Assembly: GCA_963797765.1 (NCBI GenBank)
Contig: CAWCQU010000002.1
Coordinates: 1,612,001-1,676,000, forward strand
Length of the DNA stretch: 64,000 nucleotides
Source: JBGPTK01 sp963797765
GTDB taxonomy: Bacteria > Acidobacteriota > Terriglobia > Acidiferrales > UBA7541
Direction of reading: 5' to 3'
Position 1 is the stretch's first letter. The number at the start of each line of letters is the position of its first letter. This document shows, piece after piece, positions 55,018 through 63,549 of the stretch. The notes below the pieces were generated by a model that searched no databases, had not been told where the DNA came from, and saw nothing but the letters and a program-made list of their open reading frames with translations. Made by a program: the position numbers and the translations under genes.

Positions 55018-56397
55018 CTACTTATGTGCCGCCAACGCCTTCCGCCCCGGAAATTTCGCCCCCGCTCCAATCTGTTCCTCAATTCGCAACAACTGATTGT
55101 ATTTGCAAACCCGGTCCGTCCGCGAAGCCGATCCCGTCTTGATTTGCCCCGTTCCCATCGCCACCACAAAATCGGCGATAAACGTATCTTCCGTTTCCCC
55201 GGACCGGTGCGACACAATGGAAGCATATCCGGCCTTGCGCGCCATCTCGATGGCCTCGATGGTTTCCGTCACGCTCCCGATTTGATTCAGCTTGATCAAA
55301 ATCGCGTTCCCGATTTTCTCGGAAATTCCGCGCGCGAAAATCTTCGGGTTGGTCACGAAGATATCGTCGCCCACCAACTGAATTTTTCCGCCAAGCTGTT
55401 TCGTCAGCAATTTCCACCCGGGCCAATCATTCTCAGACATGCCGTCTTCCAGCGAAACAATCGGAAATTGCCGCACCCAGCTATCCCAGAACTCCACCAT
55501 CTGTTCCGGCGAGCGCACCGAATTATCCGATTTCTTGAAAACGTATTTGCTGCTGGCCCGGTCAAAGAATTCGCTCGCCGCGGGATCAATCGCGATGGCC
55601 ACTTGCGCGCCGGGTTTGAAGCCGGCGGCCGTAATCGCCTCCAGAACGCGCTCGATGGCCTCATCGTTCGATTTCAAGTTCGGTGCGAATCCGCCTTCAT
55701 CGCCCACGGCCGTGGAATATCCATGTTTTTTCAGTACCGATTTCAGGCTGTGAAACACTTCCACGCCCCAGCGCAAAGCTTCATGGAAGCTCGGCGCGCC
55801 CACCGGCATGGCCATGAACTCCTGCACGTCCACGGAATTATCCGCGTGCGCTCCGCCATTCAGGATATTCATCATCGGGACGGGCAGCGTGCGCGCCGAG
55901 CGGTCGCTTGAATATTGCGCCAGATATCGATACAGCGGTTCGCCCTTCTGCGCCGCTGCCGCCCGGGCCGCCGCCATGGACACCGCCAGAATCGCATTCG
56001 CGCCCAACTTGCTCTTCGTCGGCGTGCCATCCATCTCAATCATCCGCCGGTCCAACCCTCGCTGATCGGATGCGTCCATTCCAGCGACGCCCTTCGCGAT
56101 CGCTGTATTTGCGTTCGCGACAGCCTTTAATACTCCTTTGCCCTGGAATCGGGTCTTATCGCCGTCACGCAGTTCGAGCGCTTCGTGCTCCCCGGTGGAT
56201 GCGCCGGAGGGCACTGCCGCGCGCCCGCTCGCCCCTCCCGCCAGAATCACTTCCGCTTCCACAGTTGGATTCCCGCGCGAATCGATAATTTCGCGCGCCA
56301 CCACTCGGACAATTCTCATTGACGAGGATTTCGATGATGTTTTCTTTTTTGTCCCGCCGGATTTTTTCGATGTGGACCTCGTGACCCGCTTGGCCAT
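55018..56397 (-). CDS. eno: Enolase with basic N-terminal extension
   Basis: The 459-residue enzyme turns 2-phosphoglycerate into phosphoenolpyruvate. Conserved parts are REIIDSRGNPTVEAEV, VPSGASTGEHEALELRD, MNILNGGAHADNSVDVQEFM, the catalytic region GDEGGFAPNL, SLEDGMSENDW, LVGDDIFVTNP, LIKLNQIGSV and SHRSGETEDTFIADF. Normal enolases start near residue 27 (MRIVRVVAREI). Ahead of it are 26 residues rich in Lys, Ser and Thr. The upstream ATG is likely real, because AGGAG lies at the right distance before it. The tail's purpose is unknown. Confidence 0.96.
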   Translation of the reverse strand: MAKRVTRSTSKKSGGTKKKTSSKSSSMRIVRVVAREIIDSRGNPTVEAEVILAGGASGRAAVPSGASTGEHEALELRDGDKTRFQGKGVLKAVANANTAIAKGVAGMDASDQRGLDRRMIEMDGTPTKSKLGANAILAVSMAAARAAAAQKGEPLYRYLAQYSSDRSARTLPVPMMNILNGGAHADNSVDVQEFMAMPVGAPSFHEALRWGVEVFHSLKSVLKKHGYSTAVGDEGGFAPNLKSNDEAIERVLEAITAAGFKPGAQVAIAIDPAASEFFDRASSKYVFKKSDNSVRSPEQMVEFWDSWVRQFPIVSLEDGMSENDWPGWKLLTKQLGGKIQLVGDDIFVTNPKIFARGISEKIGNAILIKLNQIGSVTETIEAIEMARKAGYASIVSHRSGETEDTFIADFVVAMGTGQIKTGSASRTDRVCKYNQLLRIEEQIGAGAKFPGRKALAAHK

Positions 56398-56572
56398 GAT
56401 TCGCTCTCCTTTTATTAGAACCCGTATGAACAGGACCCGTAACAGTACAGAAAAAGATTCAGCAAGAAAATGGAGAAGGGGTTAAACCAAGAAAAGTTTC
56501 AATTACCCTTGCAATCGCGCAGTGCGTTTGCCCGCGCCGGCCCAGGTGAATTCGAGCGATCGCGCGGCGGTT

Positions 56573-57805
56573 TTATTCCGGTTCCTCAATCATCGATTCG
56601 TCGCGGACCACCACCGTGACTCCGCCTTGACTCACGTGATATCGCGCGCGGTCGGCTTCCGCATCTTCGCCAATCACCGTGCCTTCGGGAAGATTCACGT
56701 GCCGGTCGATGATCGCGCGGCGTACTCGCGAGTGGCGGCCGATGCTCACGTGGTTAAAAATGATCGAATCTTCCACTTCGCAGTAACTGTTCACCCGCAC
56801 GTCCAGGCCCACCACGGACCCTTCTACGCGCCCGCCCGAGATAATCGACCCCCCCGCAACGATCGAATCGATCGCCGTGCCCGTGCGGTCGGGGTCCGCG
56901 AACACAAATTTCGCAGGAGGATATTGCTGCTGCCAGGTGGCCAGCGGCCAGCTCTTGTCGTAAAGATTGAACACCGGCGAGACGCTCACCAGGTCCATAT
57001 TCGCTTCGTAGTACGCGTCGATAGTTCCCACGTCCCGCCAGTAGGCATTTTCCTTCTTGTTTTCGTCGCGGAAGTTGTACGCGTATACGCGATATTTCTC
57101 CACGATCCGCGGCAGGATGTTATGCCCGAAATCGTGTGAGGATTTTGGATCCTCGGCATCGGCGATCAGGATGGGCACTAGCAATTGCGTGTTGAACAAA
57201 TACACGCCCATCGAAGCGTTCGTTTTTTTTGGATTGTGATGCGAGGGCTTCGGTTTCTCCGGCTTTTCCTGGAATCCCACGATCCGCCACTGCTCGTCCG
57301 TTTCCAAAACCCCGAATTGCCTCGAAGCCTCCGCGGGATCCATCTCGATCGTCGCCACCGTCACGTCCGCGCCCGAGTCCACATGCTGCTCCAGCATTTT
57401 CTGGTAATTCATTTTGTAGATGTGGTCGCCGGAGAGAATAAATACGTAATTCGATTGTTCGCTGCCAATCGAATAGATATTTTGGTAGACGGCGTCCGCA
57501 GTGCCCTGATACCAGTGCGCCGAGACCCGCATTTGTGGCGGAAGAATTTCGATGAAATCGCCCACACCCATCAGCGAGGACCATCCTCGCCGGATGTGAC
57601 GATTCAGGCTTAATGCTTTATACTGGGTGAGCACGAATACACGCCGCAGGTCGCTGTTCAGGCAGTTCGACAGGGTCATGTCGATGATTCGGTAGACAGC
57701 CCCGAACGGTACCGCCGGTTTGGCGCGGTCACGAGTCAGCGGCCATAACCGCTCGCCCTGACCCCCCGCCAGCAGCACGGCGATCACGCTTTTCATCGAC
57801 GCCAT
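56573..57805 (-). CDS. glgC: Glucose-1-phosphate adenylyltransferase
   Basis: The 410-residue enzyme makes ADP-glucose for glycogen synthesis. It has AVLLAGGQGERLWPLTRDRAKPAVPFG, the substrate-binding SGDHIYKMNYQKML, GFQEKPEKPK, WRDVGTIDAYYEANMDLV and a C-terminal left-handed beta-helix (IVAGGSIISGGRVEGSVVG; VSIGRHSRVRRAIIDRHV). The length is normal. Two ATG starts (57805 and three codons on) are possible. No other glycogen gene is in the window. It is 175 bp upstream of eno on the same strand. Confidence 0.96.
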   Translation of the reverse strand: MASMKSVIAVLLAGGQGERLWPLTRDRAKPAVPFGAVYRIIDMTLSNCLNSDLRRVFVLTQYKALSLNRHIRRGWSSLMGVGDFIEILPPQMRVSAHWYQGTADAVYQNIYSIGSEQSNYVFILSGDHIYKMNYQKMLEQHVDSGADVTVATIEMDPAEASRQFGVLETDEQWRIVGFQEKPEKPKPSHHNPKKTNASMGVYLFNTQLLVPILIADAEDPKSSHDFGHNILPRIVEKYRVYAYNFRDENKKENAYWRDVGTIDAYYEANMDLVSVSPVFNLYDKSWPLATWQQQYPPAKFVFADPDRTGTAIDSIVAGGSIISGGRVEGSVVGLDVRVNSYCEVEDSIIFNHVSIGRHSRVRRAIIDRHVNLPEGTVIGEDAEADRARYHVSQGGVTVVVRDESMIEEPE

Positions 57806-57964
57806 AGTTCGTCCTGGAGCCAGCCTTGCCGGCCAGCTCCGTACGGCGCCATTGTACCAGCAAGCCCTGTCGCGCTACAGATTTATGAGCAGCCGCCGGC
57901 CCATGCTCGCCGGGATAATATCGGTTCCTGTACCTTACTCCCAGTGGGAGAAAACCATTTTCCC

Positions 57965-57990
57965 TTGACTTTCGGCGGGTGCTCCGATAG
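57965..57990 (+). promoter_or_regulatory. Possible rpsU promoter
   Basis: TTGACT (57965-57970) is followed at 15-17 bp by GATAGA/TAGAAG. Spacing or the -10 is imperfect. It lies about 100 bp before the rpsU start. Confidence 0.35.
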
Positions 57991-58085
57991 AAGAAGCAGT
58001 CAATTGCCGGTTCGGTGTGCCGGCGCTGAGAGACAATTTCTGACAATGCGATTCCTACGAACAACGAACGGGGGGTGAATAACGC

Positions 58086-58283
58086 GTGGCGGAAGTCATA
58101 ATTCAAGAGGGCGAGTCCCTGGAAAACGCTCTCCGGCGCTTCAAACGTAAGGTGCAATCCGCTGATATCATTAAGGAAATCAAGCGGCACAGCTATTACA
58201 TGAAGCCCGGAGAGAAGAAACGTGCCAAGGCGGCTCTCTCACGCAAGCGCCTCCGGAAGAAGCAACGCCGAGAGCTCGATTAG
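58086..58283 (+). CDS. rpsU: 30S ribosomal protein S21
   Basis: The 65-residue basic protein is S21: AEVIIQEGESLENALRRFKRKVQSADIIKEIKRHSYYMKPGEKKR, ending in an Arg/Lys-rich tail (ALSRKRLRKKQRRELD). It starts with GTG at 58086. S21 binds the small subunit near the anti-Shine-Dalgarno and helps initiation. It stands between glgC (divergent) and a zinc ribbon gene 150 bp downstream. Confidence 0.95.
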   Translation: MAEVIIQEGESLENALRRFKRKVQSADIIKEIKRHSYYMKPGEKKRAKAALSRKRLRKKQRRELD

Positions 58284-58434
58284 AGCCCGGCTTTGTGGCA
58301 ATTTCTGTGGATTCATCGGACCAGCTCGGGTGCAGTCGGCCAGCGGGAACCGCAGGGCGTCCCCAGGGTGCCACGTTGTCTGACATGGAATGCATCGCTC
58401 TCTGTCCTCTCCCAGCAAGGTCTCGGAGCAGCGA

Positions 58435-58746
58435 ATGGAATATCACGATAAGGTCCTGAAGTGCGCCGAATGCAATGCGGAGTTCGTTTTCACCGCGGGC
58501 GAGCAAATGTTTTTCGCCGACAAGGGCTTCAAAAACGAGCCCAAGCGGTGTAAAGGCTGCAAAACCACTCGCGCAACCGGCATGAGTTCCGGCTCGGGCG
58601 GTATGCAACGAGTCGAAACCAAAACCGTTTGCTCGCAATGCGGGAAAGAAACCACGGTGCCGTTCAAGCCGACTCAAGGGCGTCCCGTGTACTGCCGCGA
58701 ATGCTTCCAGCAGCGGCGGTCCATGGGCGCCGGCGCATCTGCCTGA
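58435..58746 (+). CDS. Zinc ribbon domain protein
   Basis: The 103-residue protein has two cysteine-rich halves. The first, LKCAECNAEFVFTAGEQMFFADKGF with RCKGCKT, matches the probable zinc-ribbon (zf-trcl) domain. The second, VCSQCGKETTVPFKPTQGRPVYCRECFQQRR, matches the CxxCxxxxxVPF...G.P.YCR.C zinc ribbon often found with it. GGAG lies seven bases before the ATG at 58435. Function is unknown, perhaps RNA- or ribosome-related given rpsU upstream, but this is only gene order. Confidence 0.9.
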   Translation: MEYHDKVLKCAECNAEFVFTAGEQMFFADKGFKNEPKRCKGCKTTRATGMSSGSGGMQRVETKTVCSQCGKETTVPFKPTQGRPVYCRECFQQRRSMGAGASA

Positions 58747-58860
58747 AGGCAAGTTGCCCTGCCTGATGTTCAGGCGGGACAACCCTTACCGCTCCGCCGA
58801 CGATTCGGCTGTGAACAGGCAAACCCGTCCGCAGTTTTGATTAAACTGAATGGGCTTGAC

Positions 58861-58890
58861 CGTGTAGCGCCGGGCTTTAGCCAGGCATCT
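58861..58890 (+). repeat. GTGTAGCGCC hairpin repeat, imperfect copy
   Basis: CGTGTAGCGCC leads into GCCGGGCT-TT-AGCCAGGC, with one mismatch in the stem. It lies between convergent genes. Confidence 0.55.
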
Positions 58891-58899
58891 TTTGACTTC

Positions 58900-60048
58900 C
58901 TACGCCGCGTTACCGCTCTTCGCCGGCACAATCCCCCGGAACGCCGCCAAAAACGTCTCCATCTCCGGCTGCGTCCCAATCGATACTCTCAACCAATTGC
59001 CCATCGACGGAAACTTTCTCCCAACCCAGATTCCACGATCCTTGAATTGCGGAATCAACGGCTGCACATCCCCGCCCACGTCGATCATCACAAAATTCGC
59101 CTGCGAAGGAATATATTTCCTTCCGTCCTTCCTCAATTCGTCGCACAGCCAGTGCCGCGTCCCGTTAATCATCTCCCGGTTGCGCGTCACGTTATCCGTA
59201 TCCGCCAGGCTCGCGCACGCCGCCGGACACACCGCCGCATTCGCATTGCTCCACAGCACGTGCGGACGCATCAGCGCCACCGTATCCTTCGCACCGATCG
59301 CATATCCCAGCCGCATTCCCGCCATTCCATAAACTTTTGAAAACGTTCGCGCCACAATCACGTTCGGATGTTTCCCGTACCAATCCATCACCGAGCCGTA
59401 TCCCGGATCATCCGCGAAATGATAGTAAGCCTCATCCACCAGAATAATCGTCGACGGCGATACTTGATCCACGAACGTGGCTAGTTCCTTCATCGTCACA
59501 ATCGTTCCGGTGGGATTATTCGGATTGCAGATGTACACCAGCCCGGTCTGCGACGTACACGCCGCCGCGATGGCCGGCAAATCGAACCGGAAATCCGCCG
59601 TCATCGGCACGGTCTTGGTATTCGCATGCAGCACTTTTGCGAATCGCAGCACCGCTTCAAAGGTCGGCTCGGCCGTCACCACGTTTTTCTCGGGGGTCAG
59701 ATACGCCGCATCGGCGACGCGTAAAATTTCCGTCGACCCGCATCCCAGCACAACGTTTTCCGGGCGCACTTTGTGGTATTCGGCTATCGTGTTATGAATC
59801 TGCTCTTCCACGCTGTCGGGATAGCGCGAAGCAATTTTCTCCGACTGCGTGATCGCTTCCAGCGCCTTCGGCGAAGGCCCGTAAGGATTCTCGTTCGAAT
59901 CGATCTGCACCATCGTCCCGGCCACGTTCGCCGGACGCTTCTCGTGCTGTACCCCGGCCCGCAGCAGTTCCGGCGCAGCCACCGCCGCCGCAGCGGCCGT
60001 CCCTACCACCCGCGCAAACTCCCGTCGCGATACCAATGGGCTTTTCAT
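58900..60048 (-). CDS. PLP-dependent aminotransferase (histidinol-phosphate type) with Tat signal
   Basis: The 382-residue protein has the class I/II aminotransferase core: IDSNENPYGPSPKALEAI, GCGSTEILRVADAAYL, YICNPNNPTGTIV, ILVDEAYYHF and the PLP lysine in ARTFSKVYGMAGMRLGYAIG, with a final Arg in NWLRVSIG. The N-terminus SRREFARVVGTAAAAAVAAP is a twin-arginine signal, so the protein is probably exported folded with its cofactor. That is unusual for HisC-like enzymes and suggests a periplasmic role other than histidine synthesis. GGAGG precedes the ATG at 60048; the frame is open upstream but not family-like. Confidence 0.92.
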   Translation of the reverse strand: MKSPLVSRREFARVVGTAAAAAVAAPELLRAGVQHEKRPANVAGTMVQIDSNENPYGPSPKALEAITQSEKIASRYPDSVEEQIHNTIAEYHKVRPENVVLGCGSTEILRVADAAYLTPEKNVVTAEPTFEAVLRFAKVLHANTKTVPMTADFRFDLPAIAAACTSQTGLVYICNPNNPTGTIVTMKELATFVDQVSPSTIILVDEAYYHFADDPGYGSVMDWYGKHPNVIVARTFSKVYGMAGMRLGYAIGAKDTVALMRPHVLWSNANAAVCPAACASLADTDNVTRNREMINGTRHWLCDELRKDGRKYIPSQANFVMIDVGGDVQPLIPQFKDRGIWVGRKFPSMGNWLRVSIGTQPEMETFLAAFRGIVPAKSGNAA

Positions 60049-60120
60049 CGCATCCTCCACAATCCTATGTCCGCGATTATCCGCCCCCACACCCATCCTG
60101 CGCAAGCACCTGCATTGTCT

Positions 60121-60150
60121 TGTGTAGCGCCAGCTTAAGCCCGGCATCCT
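60121..60150 (+). repeat. GTGTAGCGCC hairpin repeat, imperfect copy
   Basis: TGTGTAGCGCC leads into GCCAGCTTAAGCCCGGC, an imperfect stem. It lies upstream of the aminotransferase gene and the divergent DinB gene. Confidence 0.5.
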
Positions 60151-60268
60151 TCCTTCTTGCGGAGAGTCCACTTGCGAGCGCAGACGTTCTGTCCCTGATG
60201 GTAATTGCTTCCGCCCCCACGCAACGCCCCACATCTGGCATAATCCCTCTTAACACCAGGAGGCGATC

Positions 60269-60829
60269 ATGCCGCGCAAGAATAAAAAATCCCCAAAGAA
60301 ATCACGCAGTACCAAAAAGTCCGTCACAAAAATCACTCAATCTCCCGCATCCAACGACCGCATTCTCCGCACTCACCTGGCGGTCGTTCTAGACGCAGAT
60401 ACCGCCCACGCAGATTTCAACAAAACCATCGACAACTGGCCCGAATCCGTCCGCGGCGTCCAGCCTTCCGGCTCGCCGCACTCCGCCTGGCAATTGCTCG
60501 AACATCTCCGCATCGCACAATGGGACATCCTCGAATTCTCCATAAATCCCAAGCACGCTTCCCCCGCTTGGCCGTCCGGCTTCTGGCCCGCCACGAATGC
60601 TCCACCCTCCGCCGATGCCTGGGAGAAAAGCATAAAAAGTTTCCGCCACGACCTGCAAAAAATGCGCGACCTGATCTCCAACCCCAAAACCGATCTCTTC
60701 GCTAAGATTCCCCATGGCACCGGCCAAACCATCCTCCGCCAAGCCCTGCTCTTGGCCGACCATAACTCCCATCACCTTGGCCAGTTGGTCCTGCTCCGCC
60801 GCATTCTCGGCGCCTGGCCTTCGCAATAA
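60269..60829 (+). CDS. DinB family protein
   Basis: The 186-residue protein has the four-helix DinB fold. Recognisable are SAWQLLEHLRIAQWDILEF with the first metal histidine, the middle helix SIKSFRHDLQKMRDLI, and the C-terminal LLADHNSHHLGQLVLLRRILGAW, whose H-x2-H-x3 pattern completes a metal triad. Members include thiol-dependent transferases; the substrate is unknown. The first 30 residues are Lys/Ser-rich (PRKNKKSPKKSRSTKKS) and precede the fold; GGAGG before the ATG supports this start. The next gene begins 10 bp downstream. Confidence 0.9.
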   Translation: MPRKNKKSPKKSRSTKKSVTKITQSPASNDRILRTHLAVVLDADTAHADFNKTIDNWPESVRGVQPSGSPHSAWQLLEHLRIAQWDILEFSINPKHASPAWPSGFWPATNAPPSADAWEKSIKSFRHDLQKMRDLISNPKTDLFAKIPHGTGQTILRQALLLADHNSHHLGQLVLLRRILGAWPSQ

Positions 60830-60839
60830 TCGCAATCCG

Positions 60840-62204
60840 ATGCTGAGTTTCTCGCACACGCGAAGGTGCCCCATCCTTTCGGTTTTTGAAAGGGTAGGGT
60901 TCTTAGCTCTTGTTTTTTTCTCCGTGCGCGCCGCCAATCTCCGCGCGCAGGCTCTCCAGGTAATTCCGAATCGTGTTCTCCTCGACGAATCACCGGCAAT
61001 CCGAGCAACGGGTTTGCAGCCTAACGAACGGATCACCATTCAGTCGTCACTAAAAGACGGTGCAGGCCATGCCTGGACCGCGCAAGCTGATTTCATAGCG
61101 AATTCTCAAGGCGCCGTGGACGTCTCGAAGCAATCTCCCGTCGCCGGTTCCTACAACGAAGTTTCCGCACTGGGCTTGATCTGGTCGATGAAGCCGTCAA
61201 CAAAAGACGCCACCATCTATCAAGCTTCCGAAAACCTCGCCCCGCAATCCATCACTTTTCTCCTGCTGCGAAATGGCAAGGAAATTTCCCAGGCCCAACT
61301 CGAACAATTAATGGTCGCTGATGAAGTCCGCCAGATAAAATTAGAAGGCGCTCTCCACGGCGTTCTATTTTTCCCCGCCACCGGCCCCGGTTCTGGCAAC
61401 CACCCGAGCGCCCGACATCCCGGCGTGTTGGTTCTCGGCGGATCGAACGGTGGTGTCCCGCTGCGCACGGCCGCATGGCTGGCCTCCCACGGATTTGCCG
61501 CGCTCGCCCTCGCCTACTTCCGCTACGAAAGTCTGCCGCAGAGGCTCGAAGCGATCCCCCTCGAATATTTCGGCCGTGCCATCGCCTGGATGGTTCAGCG
61601 CCCCGACATTTTCCCCGATCGCCTCGCAGTGGTTGGCGCGTCGCGTGGCGGCGAACTCGCGTTGCAGTTGGCTTCCATGTACCCGCAACTCAAAGCCACC
61701 GTTGCTTACGTTCCCTCAAACGTCCGCAATCCCGCCTGCTGCGGCGATACGCACGTTCCTTACGCCTGGACCTGGGAAGGCAAACCGCTAACCTTCCTTG
61801 CTTTGCGTTCCGCAAACCAACCCATGGCCATGCTGCAAGCCGCCATCTTCGTCGAAAATTCGCTCGGCCCTATCCTCCTGATCTCCGGCGGCGACGACGG
61901 CATCTGGCCCTCGAACAGCATGTCCAACTCCATTGTCGACCGCCTCCAACAGCATCATTTTCCCTACCGCGTCGAACATTTGAATTATCCCCACGCAGGA
62001 CACAATGCCGGCCAGCCCGGAATCTTCCCCGCCTGGCACGTCCGCATCCGTCATCCCGTCTCCGGCCGCGAAATCAGCCTCGGCGGCAAAGTCGAAGCCA
62101 ACGCCCAATCCACTCTCGACGCCATGCCCAAAGTTCTAACTTTCCTCCACCAATCCCTCGACCCGCCCGCCTCGCCGCCCTCCGCTCCCCACATAACTCC
62201 TTAG
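60840..62204 (+). CDS. Secreted alpha/beta hydrolase, acyl-CoA thioesterase / BAAT type
   Basis: The 454-residue protein has an N-terminal membrane or signal segment (VGFLALVFFSVRAANLRA), then an immunoglobulin-like N-domain typical of the BAAT/acyl-CoA thioesterase family (VLLDESPAIRATGLQPNERITIQSSL). The hydrolase domain has GVLVLGGSNGGVP, the nucleophile region VVGASRGGELALQLAS, ILLISGGDDGIWPS with the acid, and YPHAGHNAG with the histidine. Eukaryotic relatives conjugate bile acids or hydrolyse acyl-CoA; a periplasmic acyl ester is more likely here. It starts 10 bp after DinB, so they are probably cotranscribed. Confidence 0.9.
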   Translation: MLSFSHTRRCPILSVFERVGFLALVFFSVRAANLRAQALQVIPNRVLLDESPAIRATGLQPNERITIQSSLKDGAGHAWTAQADFIANSQGAVDVSKQSPVAGSYNEVSALGLIWSMKPSTKDATIYQASENLAPQSITFLLLRNGKEISQAQLEQLMVADEVRQIKLEGALHGVLFFPATGPGSGNHPSARHPGVLVLGGSNGGVPLRTAAWLASHGFAALALAYFRYESLPQRLEAIPLEYFGRAIAWMVQRPDIFPDRLAVVGASRGGELALQLASMYPQLKATVAYVPSNVRNPACCGDTHVPYAWTWEGKPLTFLALRSANQPMAMLQAAIFVENSLGPILLISGGDDGIWPSNSMSNSIVDRLQQHHFPYRVEHLNYPHAGHNAGQPGIFPAWHVRIRHPVSGREISLGGKVEANAQSTLDAMPKVLTFLHQSLDPPASPPSAPHITP

Positions 62205-62362
62205 ATGGACGGATCTACCTGTCTCCTCCTTCGCGCCGCGTCGCCGCCGTTAAAGACCTCGAGACTTCCGGCTGGGCCACTCGCCGGAATATTCGAAAAG
62301 CCCTCTTTCTCACTATCTTGAAATTGATCGAACTGAGCTGCCAGATCCAAGTGGCAATAGCC

Positions 62363-62391
62363 TTGACCATTACATTCGCTTAGGCGAATAT
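62363..62391 (+). promoter_or_regulatory. Promoter of the ACR3 gene with palindrome in the spacer
   Basis: TTGACC (62363-62368), 17 bp, GAATAT (62386-62391). The spacer contains ATTCGC-TTAG-GCGAAT (62374-62389), a perfect palindrome overlapping the -10, as expected for an ArsR-type operator. Binding by ArsR is inferred. Confidence 0.65.
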
Positions 62392-62460
62392 AGTTTCTAT
62401 TCTTGTTCTGGAGCCGCAAGCGAGCGGATCGTAAGGACGGCTGAGAAGGGACGGCAGAGC

Positions 62461-63549
62461 ATGGCAAACGCGCAGAGCACTTCCCAACTTTCTTTCCTGG
62501 ACCGGTTTTTGACGGTGTGGATCTTCGTCGCCATGGTTGGAGGCGTCGCGGCGGGTTACCTGGTGCCAGGAATCGTTCCCTTTCTGAACCGCTTTAGCGT
62601 GGGAACAACCTCCATCCCCATCGCCATCGGACTCATCCTCATGATGTATCCGCCGTTCGCCAAGGTGAAGTATGAGGAAATGGGAAGGGTATTCACCCAC
62701 CGGAAGGTCCTGGTCCTTTCGTTGATTCAGAATTGGGTGGTGGGGCCGCTGCTCATGTTCGCTCTGGCGATTCTTTTTCTCCGCGACAAGCCTCAGTACA
62801 TGACGGGGCTCATTGTGATCGGGCTCGCTCGCTGCATCGCCATGGTGATCGTCTGGAACGATCTGGCTCGCGGAGATCGTGAGTATGCCGCCGGCTTGGT
62901 GGCGTTCAATTCAATCTTCCAGGTTCTGTTCTTCTCCGCTTACGCGTACTTCTTCCTCGCCGTGTTGCCCCAATGGTTAGGGATGACCGCGGTTCAGGTG
63001 AACATCTCCATCGGCGACATAGCACGAAGCGTTTTCATTTATCTCGGCATTCCGTTCCTGGGAGGATTCCTAACGCGCTTCGTGCTCACCCGCGTGAAAG
63101 ACAAGGAGTGGTATCACACGCGCTTCATTCCGAAGATCAGCCCGATCACTCTGATCGCGCTGCTTTTCACCATTGTGGTGATGTTCTCGCTGAAGGGGGA
63201 AATGATCGTTCGCTTGCCTCTCGACGTCGTTCGCATCGCCATCCCGCTGACCATTTATTTCGTCGTGATGTTTTTCGTTTCGTTTTGGATGAGCGCGCGA
63301 GTGGGCGCAACGTATGCTGAATCCGCCACGCTCTCCTTCACCGCGGCGTCGAACAATTTTGAACTGGCCATCGCGGTGGCCATCGCGACTTTCGGAATCA
63401 ATAGCGGAGCGGCCTTCGCTGCCGTGATCGGACCGCTCGTGGAGGTACCCGTCATGATCTCGCTGGTCAATGTCGCCCTGTGGATCAATCGGCGCTACTT
63501 CGGCGACCGTTTCGAAGCAGTGGCAGCTTGTCCTAAACAGGGTGCTTGA
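62461..63549 (+). CDS. ACR3 family arsenite efflux transporter
   Basis: The 362-residue membrane protein has ten predicted helices. ACR3 features are the start LDRFLTVWIFVAMVGGVAAGYLVPG, MMYPPFAKVKYEEM, IQNWVVGPLLMFALA, the conserved cysteine in GLARCIAMVIVWNDLARGDREYAAGLVAFNS and the second half with SFTAASNNFELAIAVAIATFGINSGAAFAAVIGPLVEVPVMI. The Cys is needed for arsenite transport in studied members. It exports As(III) from the cytoplasm. No arsR or arsenate reductase is in the window; the gene lies close to its end. Confidence 0.96.
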   Translation: MANAQSTSQLSFLDRFLTVWIFVAMVGGVAAGYLVPGIVPFLNRFSVGTTSIPIAIGLILMMYPPFAKVKYEEMGRVFTHRKVLVLSLIQNWVVGPLLMFALAILFLRDKPQYMTGLIVIGLARCIAMVIVWNDLARGDREYAAGLVAFNSIFQVLFFSAYAYFFLAVLPQWLGMTAVQVNISIGDIARSVFIYLGIPFLGGFLTRFVLTRVKDKEWYHTRFIPKISPITLIALLFTIVVMFSLKGEMIVRLPLDVVRIAIPLTIYFVVMFFVSFWMSARVGATYAESATLSFTAASNNFELAIAVAIATFGINSGAAFAAVIGPLVEVPVMISLVNVALWINRRYFGDRFEAVAACPKQGA

